Origin: a bacterium
Lineage (GTDB): Bacteria > Auribacterota > UBA3054
Reading direction: 5' to 3'
Length of the DNA: 46,814 nt
Assembly (NCBI GenBank): GCA_017616555.1
Contig: JAFZXZ010000003.1
Coordinates: forward strand, 71,162-117,975
This document shows positions 9,847-17,170 of the stretch, piece by piece. The notes under the pieces were generated by a model, which had not been told where the DNA came from, did not search any database, and saw only the letters and a list, made by a program, of their open reading frames with translations. Position 1 is the stretch's first letter. The number at the start of each line of letters is the position of its first letter. The translations under genes and the position numbers were made by a program.

Positions 9847-10618
9847 TAGCGAAACCTCTCAAAGTTGCGCCGGGATCATTTGACCTGACTAAAGTTTCGC
9901 CGATCAAAAAAGCGTCGGCGGCAGGGTAAAGTTTAAGGTCGTTTGGCGTTTTCAAGCCGCTCTCCGCCACTTTCGCGACATCAATCGGCAGCGTCTCTAT
10001 GACCGCTTCCGACTTTTCCGGGAAGACCTGGAAAGTTCTGAGGTCGCGGCAATTCACGCCGATTATTTTAGCGCCGAGGTCAACGAGGCGCTGCGCCTCC
10101 ATTTTGTCGTGCGCTTCGCAAAGCGCTTCCATGCCCAGTTCCTGCGTGAATTCAAAGAGCTCTTTAAGGAGCGCGTCGTCATGTAGAAGCGAGGCGATGA
10201 GCAGAACGGCGTCGGCGCCGGCCGCCGCGGCCTCCAGGACCTGATAGCGGTCGAAGATGAAATCCTTCCTAAGAACGGGAAGAGAAGTTTCCCTGCGGAC
10301 CGTTTTCAGAATATCCATGGAGCCGAGGAAATAGTTCTCCTCCGTCAGGACGGAGATGGCCGCCGCGCCGTTGGCGCTGTAGGTTTTCGCCAAGCCAACT
10401 GGATCGAGATCGGCTTTTATGACGCCTTTGCTGGGTGAGGCTTTCTTTATTTCCGCGATGACGGAGACGCCCTCTTTTTTCAGGGCAGCGTAAAGCGAAA
10501 GCGGTTTTTTGTCCCGCTTCTCTATTGCTTTTATCAATTCCGCTTCGGGAACCTCTGCTTTTTTCGCCTTGAGGTCAGCGGCCGATTTTTCGGCTATTTC
10601 CAAAAGAATGTCACGCAT
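9836..10618 (-). CDS. trpC: Indole-3-glycerol phosphate synthase
   Basis: This enzyme of about 260 residues closes the indole ring of CdRP to give indole-3-glycerol phosphate. Landmarks are VIAEIKKASPSKGVI at about residues 50-64, VLTEENYFLGS, LPVLRKDFIFDRYQVLEA, and IIGVNCRDLRTF. The C-terminal AESGLKTPNDL and FLIGETLVRS complete the family pattern. The ATG at 10616-10618 (MRDILLEIAEK) is preferred over an in-frame ATG at 10660. It gives the usual family N-terminus and only an 8-nt overlap with trpD, whereas the longer form would overlap trpD by 50 nt. Confidence 0.95.
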   Translation of the reverse strand: MRDILLEIAEKSAADLKAKKAEVPEAELIKAIEKRDKKPLSLYAALKKEGVSVIAEIKKASPSKGVIKADLDPVGLAKTYSANGAAAISVLTEENYFLGSMDILKTVRRETSLPVLRKDFIFDRYQVLEAAAAGADAVLLIASLLHDDALLKELFEFTQELGMEALCEAHDKMEAQRLVDLGAKIIGVNCRDLRTFQVFPEKSEAVIETLPIDVAKVAESGLKTPNDLKLYPAADAFLIGETLVRSNDPGATLRGFANGR

Positions 10619-11624
10619 TTTTGCTGGCGGTAATAAGTTCGTCGAGTTTCTGTCTGGCAAAGCCTTTGTCTATGGATTCTTCCGCCATTTTGACGCCTTC
10701 TTGAATATCTTTGGCGAGGCCGTAAATGTAGATGGCCGCGCCGGAATTGATGAGCGTCACGGCTCTGTTTGCGCCGCGATCTCTGCCTTCCAGGACGTCA
10801 AGCAGGATCTTAGCGTTCTCATCAGGAGTGCCGCCGCCTATTTCTCCGCCCTCGAAACCATCGAGATACAAGGAAGGCTCGAGGTCGTAAGTAGTGACGA
10901 GTCCGTCCTTCAGTTCAGAGACGCGGGTCGGAACGTTGCAGCTGATCTCGTCCATGCCGTCCTCAGAGTGCACGACCATGGCGCGTTTCACACCGAGTTC
11001 CTTTAGCGCTCCGGCCACCAATTCCGTTATGGCGCCGCTGTAAACGCCCGTCAGCTGCGTGGTCGCGCCGGCCGGGTTCGTAAGAGGGCCTATCATGTTG
11101 AAGATCGTTCTGACGCCCAGGGCCTTTCTCAAGGGCGCCACGTTGCCCAAGATCGGGTGCATCTTCTGCGCGAAAAGGAAGCCGATTCGGTTCTCGCGGA
11201 TGCTTTCCTCCATGTTTTCCGGAGCCGTTTCAAGATTGAAGCCCAGGGCCTGCAGCACGTCCGCCGCGCCGCATTTAGATGAGACGGAGCGGTTGCCGTG
11301 CTTGGCGACGATGACGCCGGCGCCGGCCGCCACGAAAGAGGAGGTCGTCGAAATGTTGAAGGAGTACGATTCGTCGCCGCCCGTGCCCACGATGTCCATG
11401 ACTTCCGCGGCGCCGGTGTCGATGAACTGCCCTTTGCGTCTCAAAAAGCGCGCGGCGCCGGTCAGCTCTTCGACCGTTTCGCCCTTGGCTCTCAAAGCGA
11501 TGAGGAAGGCTGCCATCTGCTCTGCGCTTTCCGTTTTGGAAGCCAATTTCGAGAGGATCTCTTCCATTTCCTCGGCGCTGAAATTCTCTTTCGCCAAGGC
11601 CTTGTTTATTTCTTTGTTCAGCAT
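10611..11624 (-). CDS. trpD: Anthranilate phosphoribosyltransferase
   Basis: This 337-residue enzyme joins anthranilate to phosphoribosyl pyrophosphate. The glycine-rich PRPP loop IVGTGGDESYSFNIST is near residues 79-94. The anthranilate-site motif KHGNRSVSSKCGAADVLQALG follows at about residues 108-128. The substrate and metal site appears as VVHSEDGMDEIS near residue 220. The N-terminal helical domain (LNKEINKALAKENFSAEEM) is typical. It is a free-standing protein, not fused to TrpG. The gene sits 3 nt after trpG and overlaps trpC by 8 nt. Confidence 0.96.
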   Translation of the reverse strand: MLNKEINKALAKENFSAEEMEEILSKLASKTESAEQMAAFLIALRAKGETVEELTGAARFLRRKGQFIDTGAAEVMDIVGTGGDESYSFNISTTSSFVAAGAGVIVAKHGNRSVSSKCGAADVLQALGFNLETAPENMEESIRENRIGFLFAQKMHPILGNVAPLRKALGVRTIFNMIGPLTNPAGATTQLTGVYSGAITELVAGALKELGVKRAMVVHSEDGMDEISCNVPTRVSELKDGLVTTYDLEPSLYLDGFEGGEIGGGTPDENAKILLDVLEGRDRGANRAVTLINSGAAIYIYGLAKDIQEGVKMAEESIDKGFARQKLDELITASKNA

Positions 11625-11627
11625 AAT

Positions 11628-12203
11628 TTATTTCTCCTTTTTTGTAATTTCCAAAAAGTTTTTCAATTGGCGCTTGCCGGTCGTCGTCAGGATCGATTCC
11701 GGGTGATACTGGATGCCGAAAAGCGGTTTGGCTTTGTGTCTTATGCCCATGATCTCGCCGTCGTCGGATTCCGCCGTTATTTCCAGGCACTCCGGCAGCG
11801 TTTCCCTCTTTATGACCAGGGAATGGTATCTGACGACCTTGGTCTGCTGAGGAATGCCCTGGAAGAGATCGAGCCCGTTGTGAGTGATAGGGGAAAGTTT
11901 TCCGTGCATCAAGCGCTTGGCCCGCACTATCTCGCCGCCGTAGCAGTAGCCGATGGCCTGGTGGCCTAAGCAGACGCCCAGCGTCGGAAGGTCGCCTATC
12001 AAGGGGATTAGTCTCGGCATGATGCCGGCCGCTTCCGGGCGCCCGGGGCCGGGGGAGAGCACGAGGCCTGATAAGCCGGAATTCAAAACTTCTTCGGGCG
12101 TCACTTCGTCGTTGCGCTTCACCACCACCTCTTCGCCCAGCATTTCAATATACTGCGCCAGGTTGTAGGTGAAGGAATCGTAGTTGTCAAGAATGAAGAT
12201 CAT
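11628..12203 (-). CDS. trpG: Anthranilate synthase glutamine amidotransferase subunit
   Basis: This 191-residue class I glutamine amidotransferase supplies ammonia to TrpE. It begins with ILDNYDSFTYNLAQYIEMLG. The nucleophile elbow LGVCLGHQAIGY is at about residues 76-87 (Cys79), and the His/Glu pair is in IQYHPESILTT near residues 168-178. The oxyanion motif VLSPGPGRP is also present. It could also serve folate synthesis (PabA role), as some bacterial TrpG proteins do, but its place between trpE and trpD points first to tryptophan. It is the only class I amidotransferase with an intact catalytic triad in the window. Confidence 0.95.
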   Translation of the reverse strand: MIFILDNYDSFTYNLAQYIEMLGEEVVVKRNDEVTPEEVLNSGLSGLVLSPGPGRPEAAGIMPRLIPLIGDLPTLGVCLGHQAIGYCYGGEIVRAKRLMHGKLSPITHNGLDLFQGIPQQTKVVRYHSLVIKRETLPECLEITAESDDGEIMGIRHKAKPLFGIQYHPESILTTTGKRQLKNFLEITKKEK

Positions 12204-12212
12204 AATTTCTCC

Positions 12213-13700
12213 TTAGAGGGAAAGCCCCTCTGAAACGAAGCGCAGAGCTTTCATGATCGCCCCGGCCTTGTTCAGCGTTTCTTTATATTCGTTTTCCGGC
12301 ACGGAATCGGCCACCACTCCGGCGCCCACTCCGAAGGAGAGCGTTCCGCCTTTTATCTCCAGCGTTCTTATCGTGATGGCGAGGTCCATATTTCCCGTCG
12401 AACTGAAGTAGCCGACCGCGCCGCCGTAGGCGCCCCTTCTTTCCGGCTCTAGTTCAGATATTATTTCCATCGCGCGGATCTTGGGCGCGCCCGACAGAGT
12501 TCCGGCCGGGAAGGAACTGGCGACCAGGTCGAAGGCGTCGTACTCCGGCTTCAGTTCCGCCTCGATGTTGGAGACGAGGTGCATGACGTGGGAGTAGCGC
12601 TCCACTTGCATGAAGCTCTTCACCTGCACGCTGCCGGGCATGGCGAGGCGGCCGAGGTCGTTTCTGCCTAAATCGACCAGCATAAGGTGCTCGGCGCGCT
12701 CCTTTTCGTCTTTTAGGAGCTCGTCCGCCAAAAGCACGTCTTCCTTTTGATCACAGCCTCTGGGCCTTGTGCCGGCGATCGGGCGGATGGCCGCCGTGCC
12801 GTTCTCCAATTTCACCATCGTTTCCGGAGAAGAGCCTATAAGGATGCGGTCGCCGTTCTTAATGAAGAAAAGGTAAGGGGAAGGATTGATGAGGCGCAGC
12901 GCGCGGTAGATCTGGAAACTGTTTTTCGGGGCGGGAGCGGAGAATTTCTGGGCCGGCACGACCTGGATCACTTCGCCTGCCGCGATCAGCTCTTTCGCTT
13001 TCTCGACGGCCTCGCAGTAATCCTCTTTTGTCATGTTGCTTTTAAGCTTGATCTCGTCGGATCTGGAAATTTCCGGCTCCAGTTCGGAGGGGGGCAAAGG
13101 CGCCGTCATGCGCTCCCTGATCGCGGTTATCCTTTCCTCAGCGTATCTGTAGGCGCCCTCAGGATCCTTGTGATCGTTCTTCCTGACGGAGACGACGATC
13201 ATGACGGTGTGCTTCATGGTGTCGAAAACGATCATCTCCCTTGTCAGCATGAAGAGCGCTTCCGGCCGGTCTTCCTTAATTTCGCGCAAAGGTATTTTTT
13301 CGAATTCTCCGACGATCTCGTAGTCGAGGCTGCCGACCGCGCCGCCGAAAAGGGGAGGAAGGCCGGGGTAAGTCAGAGCCTTGGCTTCATTCATCAAATC
13401 GCGCAGCGCGAAGAAGCCTTTGCCTTTTTCGCCCAAAGCCTCTTTGGGTTTCCCGGGCGCGGAAAGGTAAGCCTGCCCGTCTTCCACGGTGAAGATCCCG
13501 TAAGGGTTCACGCCTATGATGGAGTAGCGCCCGAAGCGCTCGCCGCCTTCCACGGATTCCAATAGGAAGACGTGCTTTTCTTCCGCGAAGCGCCGAAGCA
13601 CCGAGACCGGCGTCTCCAGATCGGCCAAAAACTCCCGGTAAACCGGAATAAACTCACTCCCGGTTCCCATCTTTGCGAATTCATCTAAACTTGGTTTCAT
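12213..13700 (-). CDS. trpE: Anthranilate synthase component I
   Basis: With TrpG this 495-residue enzyme converts chorismate to anthranilate, the first committed step to tryptophan. The N-terminal FLLESVEGGERFGRYSIIG holds the LLES element that contributes to feedback inhibition by tryptophan in the family. The chorismate-binding C-terminal half shows IQVVPAQKF, IGSSPETMVKLENG, IAGTRPRG, VDLGRNDLGR and SSFPAGTLSGAPKIRAMEII. The ATG at 13698-13700 is chosen because an in-frame ATG at 13754 lies inside the attenuator hairpin and would prepend residues unlike the family. The gene is first after the leader and follows the terminator by about 35 nt. Confidence 0.96.
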   Translation of the reverse strand: MKPSLDEFAKMGTGSEFIPVYREFLADLETPVSVLRRFAEEKHVFLLESVEGGERFGRYSIIGVNPYGIFTVEDGQAYLSAPGKPKEALGEKGKGFFALRDLMNEAKALTYPGLPPLFGGAVGSLDYEIVGEFEKIPLREIKEDRPEALFMLTREMIVFDTMKHTVMIVVSVRKNDHKDPEGAYRYAEERITAIRERMTAPLPPSELEPEISRSDEIKLKSNMTKEDYCEAVEKAKELIAAGEVIQVVPAQKFSAPAPKNSFQIYRALRLINPSPYLFFIKNGDRILIGSSPETMVKLENGTAAIRPIAGTRPRGCDQKEDVLLADELLKDEKERAEHLMLVDLGRNDLGRLAMPGSVQVKSFMQVERYSHVMHLVSNIEAELKPEYDAFDLVASSFPAGTLSGAPKIRAMEIISELEPERRGAYGGAVGYFSSTGNMDLAITIRTLEIKGGTLSFGVGAGVVADSVPENEYKETLNKAGAIMKALRFVSEGLSL

Positions 13701-13733
13701 TTTTATCTTTAAATTTTGGTTAAGCGAAAAAAG

Positions 13734-13767
13734 AAGAGGGCCCCGCTTTTTCAAGCGGGGCCCTCTT
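13734..13767 (-). terminator. Attenuator terminator hairpin of the trp operon
   Basis: A perfect 15-bp inverted repeat (AAGAGGGCCCCGCTT, 4-nt loop, AAGCGGGGCCCTCTT) is followed on the minus strand by CTTTTTTCG. That is a strong intrinsic terminator placed between the leader peptide and trpE, so it must be conditional. It corresponds to the 3:4 hairpin of a classical trp attenuator. Confidence 0.92.
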
Positions 13768-13792
13768 GCTTCAACTTCTTTTAGGTTTGCTT

Positions 13793-13870
13793 TCAGCTAC
13801 GAGGAGTCGTCCCGGCTTGAAAAAGCCCGGAGAAAGCATACCACCACCAGAAGTTCATTTTAGTGTTCAT
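13793..13870 (-). CDS. trpL: trp operon leader peptide with three consecutive Trp codons
   Basis: This 25-codon reading frame starts MNTKMNFWWWYAF and ends with TGA at 13795-13793. The three TGG codons occupy 13849-13841. A Shine-Dalgarno-like GAGGA lies at 13886-13882, about 11 nt before the ATG. An internal ATG at 13858 would give a 21-residue version but has no such site. The run WWW is far above chance for a short frame and lies at the right distance from the competing hairpins. The product is expected to act in cis only, as a sensor of charged tRNA-Trp, and then to be degraded. Confidence 0.9.
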   Translation of the reverse strand: MNTKMNFWWWYAFSGLFQAGTTPRS

Positions 13871-13901
13871 GAAAAAAATTTTCCTCGATCGTTCGGCGAA
13901 A

Positions 13902-13930
13902 ATGTTAGCACTTATCTTTTTAATTTGCAA
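13902..13930 (-). promoter_or_regulatory. Promoter of the trp operon
   Basis: On the minus strand TTGCAA (13930-13925) and TAACAT (13907-13902) are 17 nt apart, and the -10 is extended as TGC-TAACAT. Transcription would begin about 25-30 nt before the leader ATG. No repressor operator was recognised. Confidence 0.5.
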
Positions 13931-13986
13931 GCGGGGGATCTTAAAGCGCTCAAAAGCCTAATAAACACTGGAATTTTGCCAAGCTG

Positions 13987-14014
13987 TTGCTTTTATTTGG
14001 TTTTTTGGTAAAAT
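13987..14014 (+). promoter_or_regulatory. Promoter of the first FGE-like gene
   Basis: TTGCTT (13987-13992) and TAAAAT (14009-14014) are 16 nt apart, with the shared motif TTTTTTGGTAAAAT at 14001-14014. A second extended -10-like TTGTTAAAAT lies just downstream at about 14028-14037. The gene has a strong ribosome site GGGAGAG six nt before the ATG. Confidence 0.5.
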
Positions 14015-14116
14015 ATTGCAACAAACCTTGTTAAAATCACTCGTGTTTCCGTAATGCAAAGCAAACGGCAAATTCGAGGGTCAACCTAAAACCATATTCC
14101 CTTTGGGAGAGAAAAA

Positions 14117-15787
14117 ATGAAAAAAGCGATTTTATTTAGTATTGTTGCGCTTCTTAGCGTGACGGCGCTCTGTGACGAAGCCTGGTCTGCGGCCGGCAGC
14201 TTCGACGGAAGTGAGATCACAGCAGCTTCTTTTCTTTTGCGTCCGACCGATTCTTTGTTTTACAGCAGCGCTTTGGCGGACGGGACTCCCGCTTCCTTAA
14301 CCATCGGCGCGGTCGATCAGTCGGATTCAACCAAGACTGCTACGATCTTTTCCGATAACAGCGGAACCGCGGTGGAAGGCTCTGCGACGTGGAATTACAC
14401 CGCTTCCGATCTGCCGAAGAACGACACCTACACCATAACGGAAACGGTCGTCAGCTCGTATGAAACCAAATCGCTTTCACGCTCTGTTACGATCCTGCCT
14501 GAACCGGCAATTCTGGCTTTGCTATTCATTGCCGGCGCGCTCTTCCTTCGCAAGCGCGTTAAAGCTCTCGTTGCAATTTTAGCGCTTGTGTCCGCTTTTG
14601 CCACCGGCGCCAAAGCCGACGTTGTAAGCGGAGTCACTTTCCAGCAAATGCTGCCGTTCACCAGAGACGTAGCGATAACCTATACTGTGACCCCGGCCGC
14701 GAACACGATCTATGATGTCAAGTTCTACGGCTCTACGGACAACGGCGCGACTGTATTCAATCTTCAGGACAGGGGAGAGCTTCATTTGTCAGTTGCCAAC
14801 CTTAACGAGACCTTCTGCAGCGCTGGAACGCACAAAGCCGTCTGGACGCCGGATGCAAGTTTTTCTTCCACCAAAGTCGACAATTTCAAAGTCAAAGTTG
14901 AAGCGACGGAGATCTCCAGCACAAGGAATTACCTGGTCATAGACCTTTCGGGCGGGACAGAAGCCGCAAGTTATCCTGTAAGCTATCTCAGCGACGTGCC
15001 ATCTGGCGGCTGGAGTGACGACTACAAGACCACTAAAATGGTCATGCGCCTGATTCCCGCAGGAACGTACATGATGGGAAGCCCTGAAGGCGAAGTGGGA
15101 AAAAGGGACAATGAAACTCAGCACAAAGTGACGTTGACGAAGCCGTTCTATGCCGGCGTTTTCGAGGTGACCCAGAAACAGTATGAATTGGTCACTGGCT
15201 CGACCCCTTCTGAGTATCAAGGAAATGCCAGGCCGGTGGAAAAAGTTTCATACAAGTCGCTCCGCGGAACGGATAAAGGCACTGCCTGGCCTGCTAACAA
15301 CGAAGTTGACGAAGATTCGTTCTTTGGCATTCTCCGCGCCAAAACCGGTTTAAGCTTTGACCTTCCCACGGAAGCGCAGTGGGAGTTCGCCTGCAGGGCG
15401 GGAACGACCACAGCTTTGAACAGCGGAAAGAATCTAACCAGCACAACCGACGATGCGAACATGAAGGAAGTCGGCCGCTATGGTTTCAATAAAGAGGATG
15501 GGAAAGGCGGATACAGCGAGCACACTACCGTCGGCTCTTATCTTCCCAATGCCTGGGGATTGTACGACATGCACGCGAATGTTTCGGAATGGTGTTTGGA
15601 TTGGTTTGGTTTGTACGATGGAAATGCAGTCGATCCGAAAGGCGCAGATGGAGCTAGCCGTATGCAACGTGGCGGGAGCTGGGCAACTTCAATGGCCAGC
15701 TTCTGCCGCTCTGCTAGACGCGGCTACGACAACCCCAATAGCTACGGCGACTATAGCAACGGCTTTCGTGTGTTCCTGGTTCAATAA
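14117..15787 (+). CDS. Two-part secreted protein: N-terminal domain with PEP motif, second signal peptide, FGE/SUMF1-like domain
   Basis: This 556-residue protein starts with a signal peptide (residues 1-19). A small Ser/Thr-rich beta domain of about 105 residues follows. Then comes LPEPAILALLFIAGALFLRKR (PEP at 128-130), which has the layout of an exosortase sorting signal: PEP, one hydrophobic stretch, basic cluster. Directly after it, residues 148-167 (VKALVAILALVSAFATGAKA) look like a second signal peptide. An Ig-like domain of about 120 residues follows. From about residue 308 the protein is FGE/SUMF1-like (MRLIPAGTYMMGSPEGE, FDLPTEAQWEFACRAG, ANVSEWCLDW, RGGSWATSMASFC, GFRVF). The paired active-site cysteines of true formylglycine-generating enzymes are not evident, so it is probably a binding or scaffold fold. 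The gene at 45751 shares the whole architecture. Confidence 0.85.
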   Translation: MKKAILFSIVALLSVTALCDEAWSAAGSFDGSEITAASFLLRPTDSLFYSSALADGTPASLTIGAVDQSDSTKTATIFSDNSGTAVEGSATWNYTASDLPKNDTYTITETVVSSYETKSLSRSVTILPEPAILALLFIAGALFLRKRVKALVAILALVSAFATGAKADVVSGVTFQQMLPFTRDVAITYTVTPAANTIYDVKFYGSTDNGATVFNLQDRGELHLSVANLNETFCSAGTHKAVWTPDASFSSTKVDNFKVKVEATEISSTRNYLVIDLSGGTEAASYPVSYLSDVPSGGWSDDYKTTKMVMRLIPAGTYMMGSPEGEVGKRDNETQHKVTLTKPFYAGVFEVTQKQYELVTGSTPSEYQGNARPVEKVSYKSLRGTDKGTAWPANNEVDEDSFFGILRAKTGLSFDLPTEAQWEFACRAGTTTALNSGKNLTSTTDDANMKEVGRYGFNKEDGKGGYSEHTTVGSYLPNAWGLYDMHANVSEWCLDWFGLYDGNAVDPKGADGASRMQRGGSWATSMASFCRSARRGYDNPNSYGDYSNGFRVFLVQ

Positions 15788-15813
15788 AAAATGCTCTTTG
15801 AACTGAGGTTGTA

Positions 15814-15849
15814 AAAAACAAGCGCGCCCAACCGGGCGCGCTTGTTTTT
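15814..15849. terminator. Bidirectional terminator between the FGE-like gene and the WYL regulator
   Basis: A perfect 16-bp inverted repeat with an AACC loop (AAAAACAAGCGCGCCC ... GGGCGCGCTTGTTTTT) lies between two convergent genes. The A run on one side and the T run on the other let it work in both directions. Confidence 0.92.
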
Positions 15850-15888
15850 GGCTTTTTTTAAAATTTAAAATGCTCGATCAAGTCTTTT

Positions 15889-16890
15889 TCAGGCGTTCGC
15901 GAGGTTGCTTTTCAAAAATTCTTTGTAAGCGTTTGCGACCTTCATAGGACCGGCGATCTTGATGCCGCCATTGAAAGTCGCAAGCCAACTGAAGAAGGTC
16001 GGGGCAACGGAGACGGAGACTACGGTCTCGGCTTCCGTTTCATTTACTTCCTTACAGGCTGTCTCTTCGCCGAACTGGTCGAAGATCATTTCCGCGAGCG
16101 GCTTTTTGAAGCGCAGGTTCACGTTCTCCGTTTTGCCTGTGAACATGTCTATCACTTCTGATAGATATTTCGTAATGTCTTTCCTTGTCTCAAGCGCGGC
16201 TTTCGGGACGTTGAGCTTTTCCTCGACCTTAACTTCCGTCATGCGGTCCACCCTGAATTTGATGAGCGCTTCTTCCTCGCCCGGGCACATGCAGTAGTAC
16301 TTGTCGTCGTTTATGACAAGGGTCAAAGGAGAGGCCAGGTACCGCTCGCCATTCTTTCTCGCCACGCGTTCGCCCTTGTAGTTCAGGTCGTTGTAAACGA
16401 AGGAGATCTTTTTCTCTTTCGAGAGAGCCAGCCTTATGGCCTCCACATTGTCGAAGATCTCGGTATTGTTCCTTTTTTTCACGTTGAAGAGGATGTAGTT
16501 TTCCCGCACTCTCTTCGCCAAGTCCGCGCCGCCGATCCTGGAGAGATTCTTGACGAAAGATTCCGTCATGCTTTTTGAGAGGAAGGACGCCGCCTGGACA
16601 GTGTCAATTAAGATCTTTATCTCCGTGTCGGTCAAAGCCCTTCTCAAAACGTAGTAAGCGTTCTTGCGGCCCACTTTCGTCTTCTTGATATGGAAATTTT
16701 CCATCAGAAGCTTCACGTCGTTGCCGAAGGTCCGTCTTTCGCACATGATGCCGTATTTTTTCAACCGAGCGGTGATGTCGTCTTTCGTTAGGGGATGCTT
16801 CTCGGTCGCCTCGCTGCGGAGCAATTCCATCATGTACAAAAGTTTCAGTTTGTTGCCGTCTTTTTTGGTGCGTTCTTCTTTTTTAGTCAT
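15889..16890 (-). CDS. WYL-domain transcriptional regulator with N-terminal winged helix
   Basis: This 333-residue protein has an N-terminal helix-turn-helix region at about residues 12-75 (KLKLLYMMELLRSEATEKHPLT, then ERRTFGNDVKLL), as in the DeoR/HTH_11-type WYL regulators. A WYL domain spans about residues 145-225, with KKISFVYNDLNYKGE and RYLASPLTLVINDDKYYCMC. A C-terminal WCX-like extension follows (NVNLRFKKPLAEMIFDQFG ... FFSWLATFNGGIKIAGP). WYL proteins often sense a ligand or single-stranded nucleic acid and control stress or defence genes. No defence gene is next to it here. Its promoter is at about 16921-16930, and an 18-bp palindrome just upstream may be its operator. Confidence 0.85.
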   Translation of the reverse strand: MTKKEERTKKDGNKLKLLYMMELLRSEATEKHPLTKDDITARLKKYGIMCERRTFGNDVKLLMENFHIKKTKVGRKNAYYVLRRALTDTEIKILIDTVQAASFLSKSMTESFVKNLSRIGGADLAKRVRENYILFNVKKRNNTEIFDNVEAIRLALSKEKKISFVYNDLNYKGERVARKNGERYLASPLTLVINDDKYYCMCPGEEEALIKFRVDRMTEVKVEEKLNVPKAALETRKDITKYLSEVIDMFTGKTENVNLRFKKPLAEMIFDQFGEETACKEVNETEAETVVSVSVAPTFFSWLATFNGGIKIAGPMKVANAYKEFLKSNLANA

Positions 16891-16920
16891 ATGCTATCCA
16901 ATTTGGTAGAGGTTGTCTCC

Positions 16921-16947
16921 ATTTTACCATATTTTCAAAAAAATCAA
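16921..16947 (-). promoter_or_regulatory. Promoter of the WYL regulator gene
   Basis: On the minus strand the extended -10 TATGGTAAAAT occupies 16931-16921, with a possible -35 TTGATT at 16947-16942 (15-nt spacing). The start codon is about 31 nt downstream. Confidence 0.45.
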
Positions 16948-16956
16948 GGGGCTTAA

Positions 16957-16974
16957 TGGGAAAATATTTTCCCA
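16957..16974. promoter_or_regulatory. 18-bp perfect palindrome, possible operator
   Basis: TGGGAAAATATTTTCCCA is an uninterrupted palindrome placed just upstream of the predicted -35 of the WYL gene. It is too A/T-rich in the centre and lacks a T run, so it is not a terminator. A dimeric regulator site is the simplest reading. Confidence 0.4.
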
Positions 16975-17011
16975 CTTAAAAAAGGCCCAGGAAAGGGGCT
17001 TTTTCAACCGG

Positions 17012-17042
17012 TTATCAACAAACTACTCACAACTTATCCACA
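17012..17042 (+). promoter_or_regulatory. Pair of DnaA boxes
   Basis: TTATCAACA and TTATCCACA lie 13 nt apart on the same strand. The second is a perfect match to the consensus TTATNCACA and the first differs at one position. They sit in the intergenic region where gene orientation switches. Confidence 0.5.
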
Positions 17043-17156
17043 GGAAAGTGCCGAAAATGTCCACACTTAGCTCTCCGAATAGCTTTCTTCATCACTCATA
17101 ATCACTTAGCCTGACATCTTAGCGCAAGCTCCCAATCATCCTTTACTTTTATCCCG

Positions 17157-17170
17157 CCCTTTGGTAGAAT
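17157..17170 (+). promoter_or_regulatory. Promoter upstream of lptD
   Basis: The sequence CCTTTGGTAGAAT contains an extended -10 (TGG-TAGAAT, hexamer 17165-17170). A weak -35-like TTTACT lies 17 nt upstream. The lptD start is 60 nt downstream. Confidence 0.4.

Larger units (their letters stand above)
13734..13870 (-). promoter_or_regulatory. trp operon attenuator (leader region with alternative hairpins)
   Basis: Four segments can be named on the minus strand: 1, CCGGGCTTTT (13830-13821); 2, CAAGCCGGG (13819-13811); 3, AAGAGGGCCCCGCTTG (13767-13752); 4, AAGCGGGGCCCTCTT (13748-13734). Segments 1:2 pair through AAGCC/GGCTT plus flanking G-C pairs with a bulge. Segments 2:3 pair at 8 of 9 positions and form an antiterminator. 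Segments 3:4 form the perfect terminator. Segment 1 begins about 11 nt after the Trp codons, so a ribosome stalled there would cover it and free segment 2. This is the expected behaviour of ribosome-mediated attenuation by tryptophan. Confidence 0.88.

Noticed and set aside
13701..13754. Upstream ATG extension of trpE
   Set aside because: The extension lies inside the terminator hairpin and adds residues that do not match TrpE proteins.
13766..14011. 81-codon plus-strand open frame
   Set aside because: It is antisense to the trp leader and promoter, has no motif, and starts within the attenuator stem.
14098..14108. TCCCTTTGGGA mini-hairpin covering the ribosome site of the first FGE-like gene
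   Set aside because: The stem is only 4 bp and may be chance; a similar CCC/GGG pattern before lptD is not long enough to support a regulatory call.
14117..15787. True formylglycine-generating enzyme (sulfatase activation)
   Set aside because: The paired active-site cysteines near the RGGS motif are not evident and no sulfatase gene is nearby, so only a fold-level call is made.
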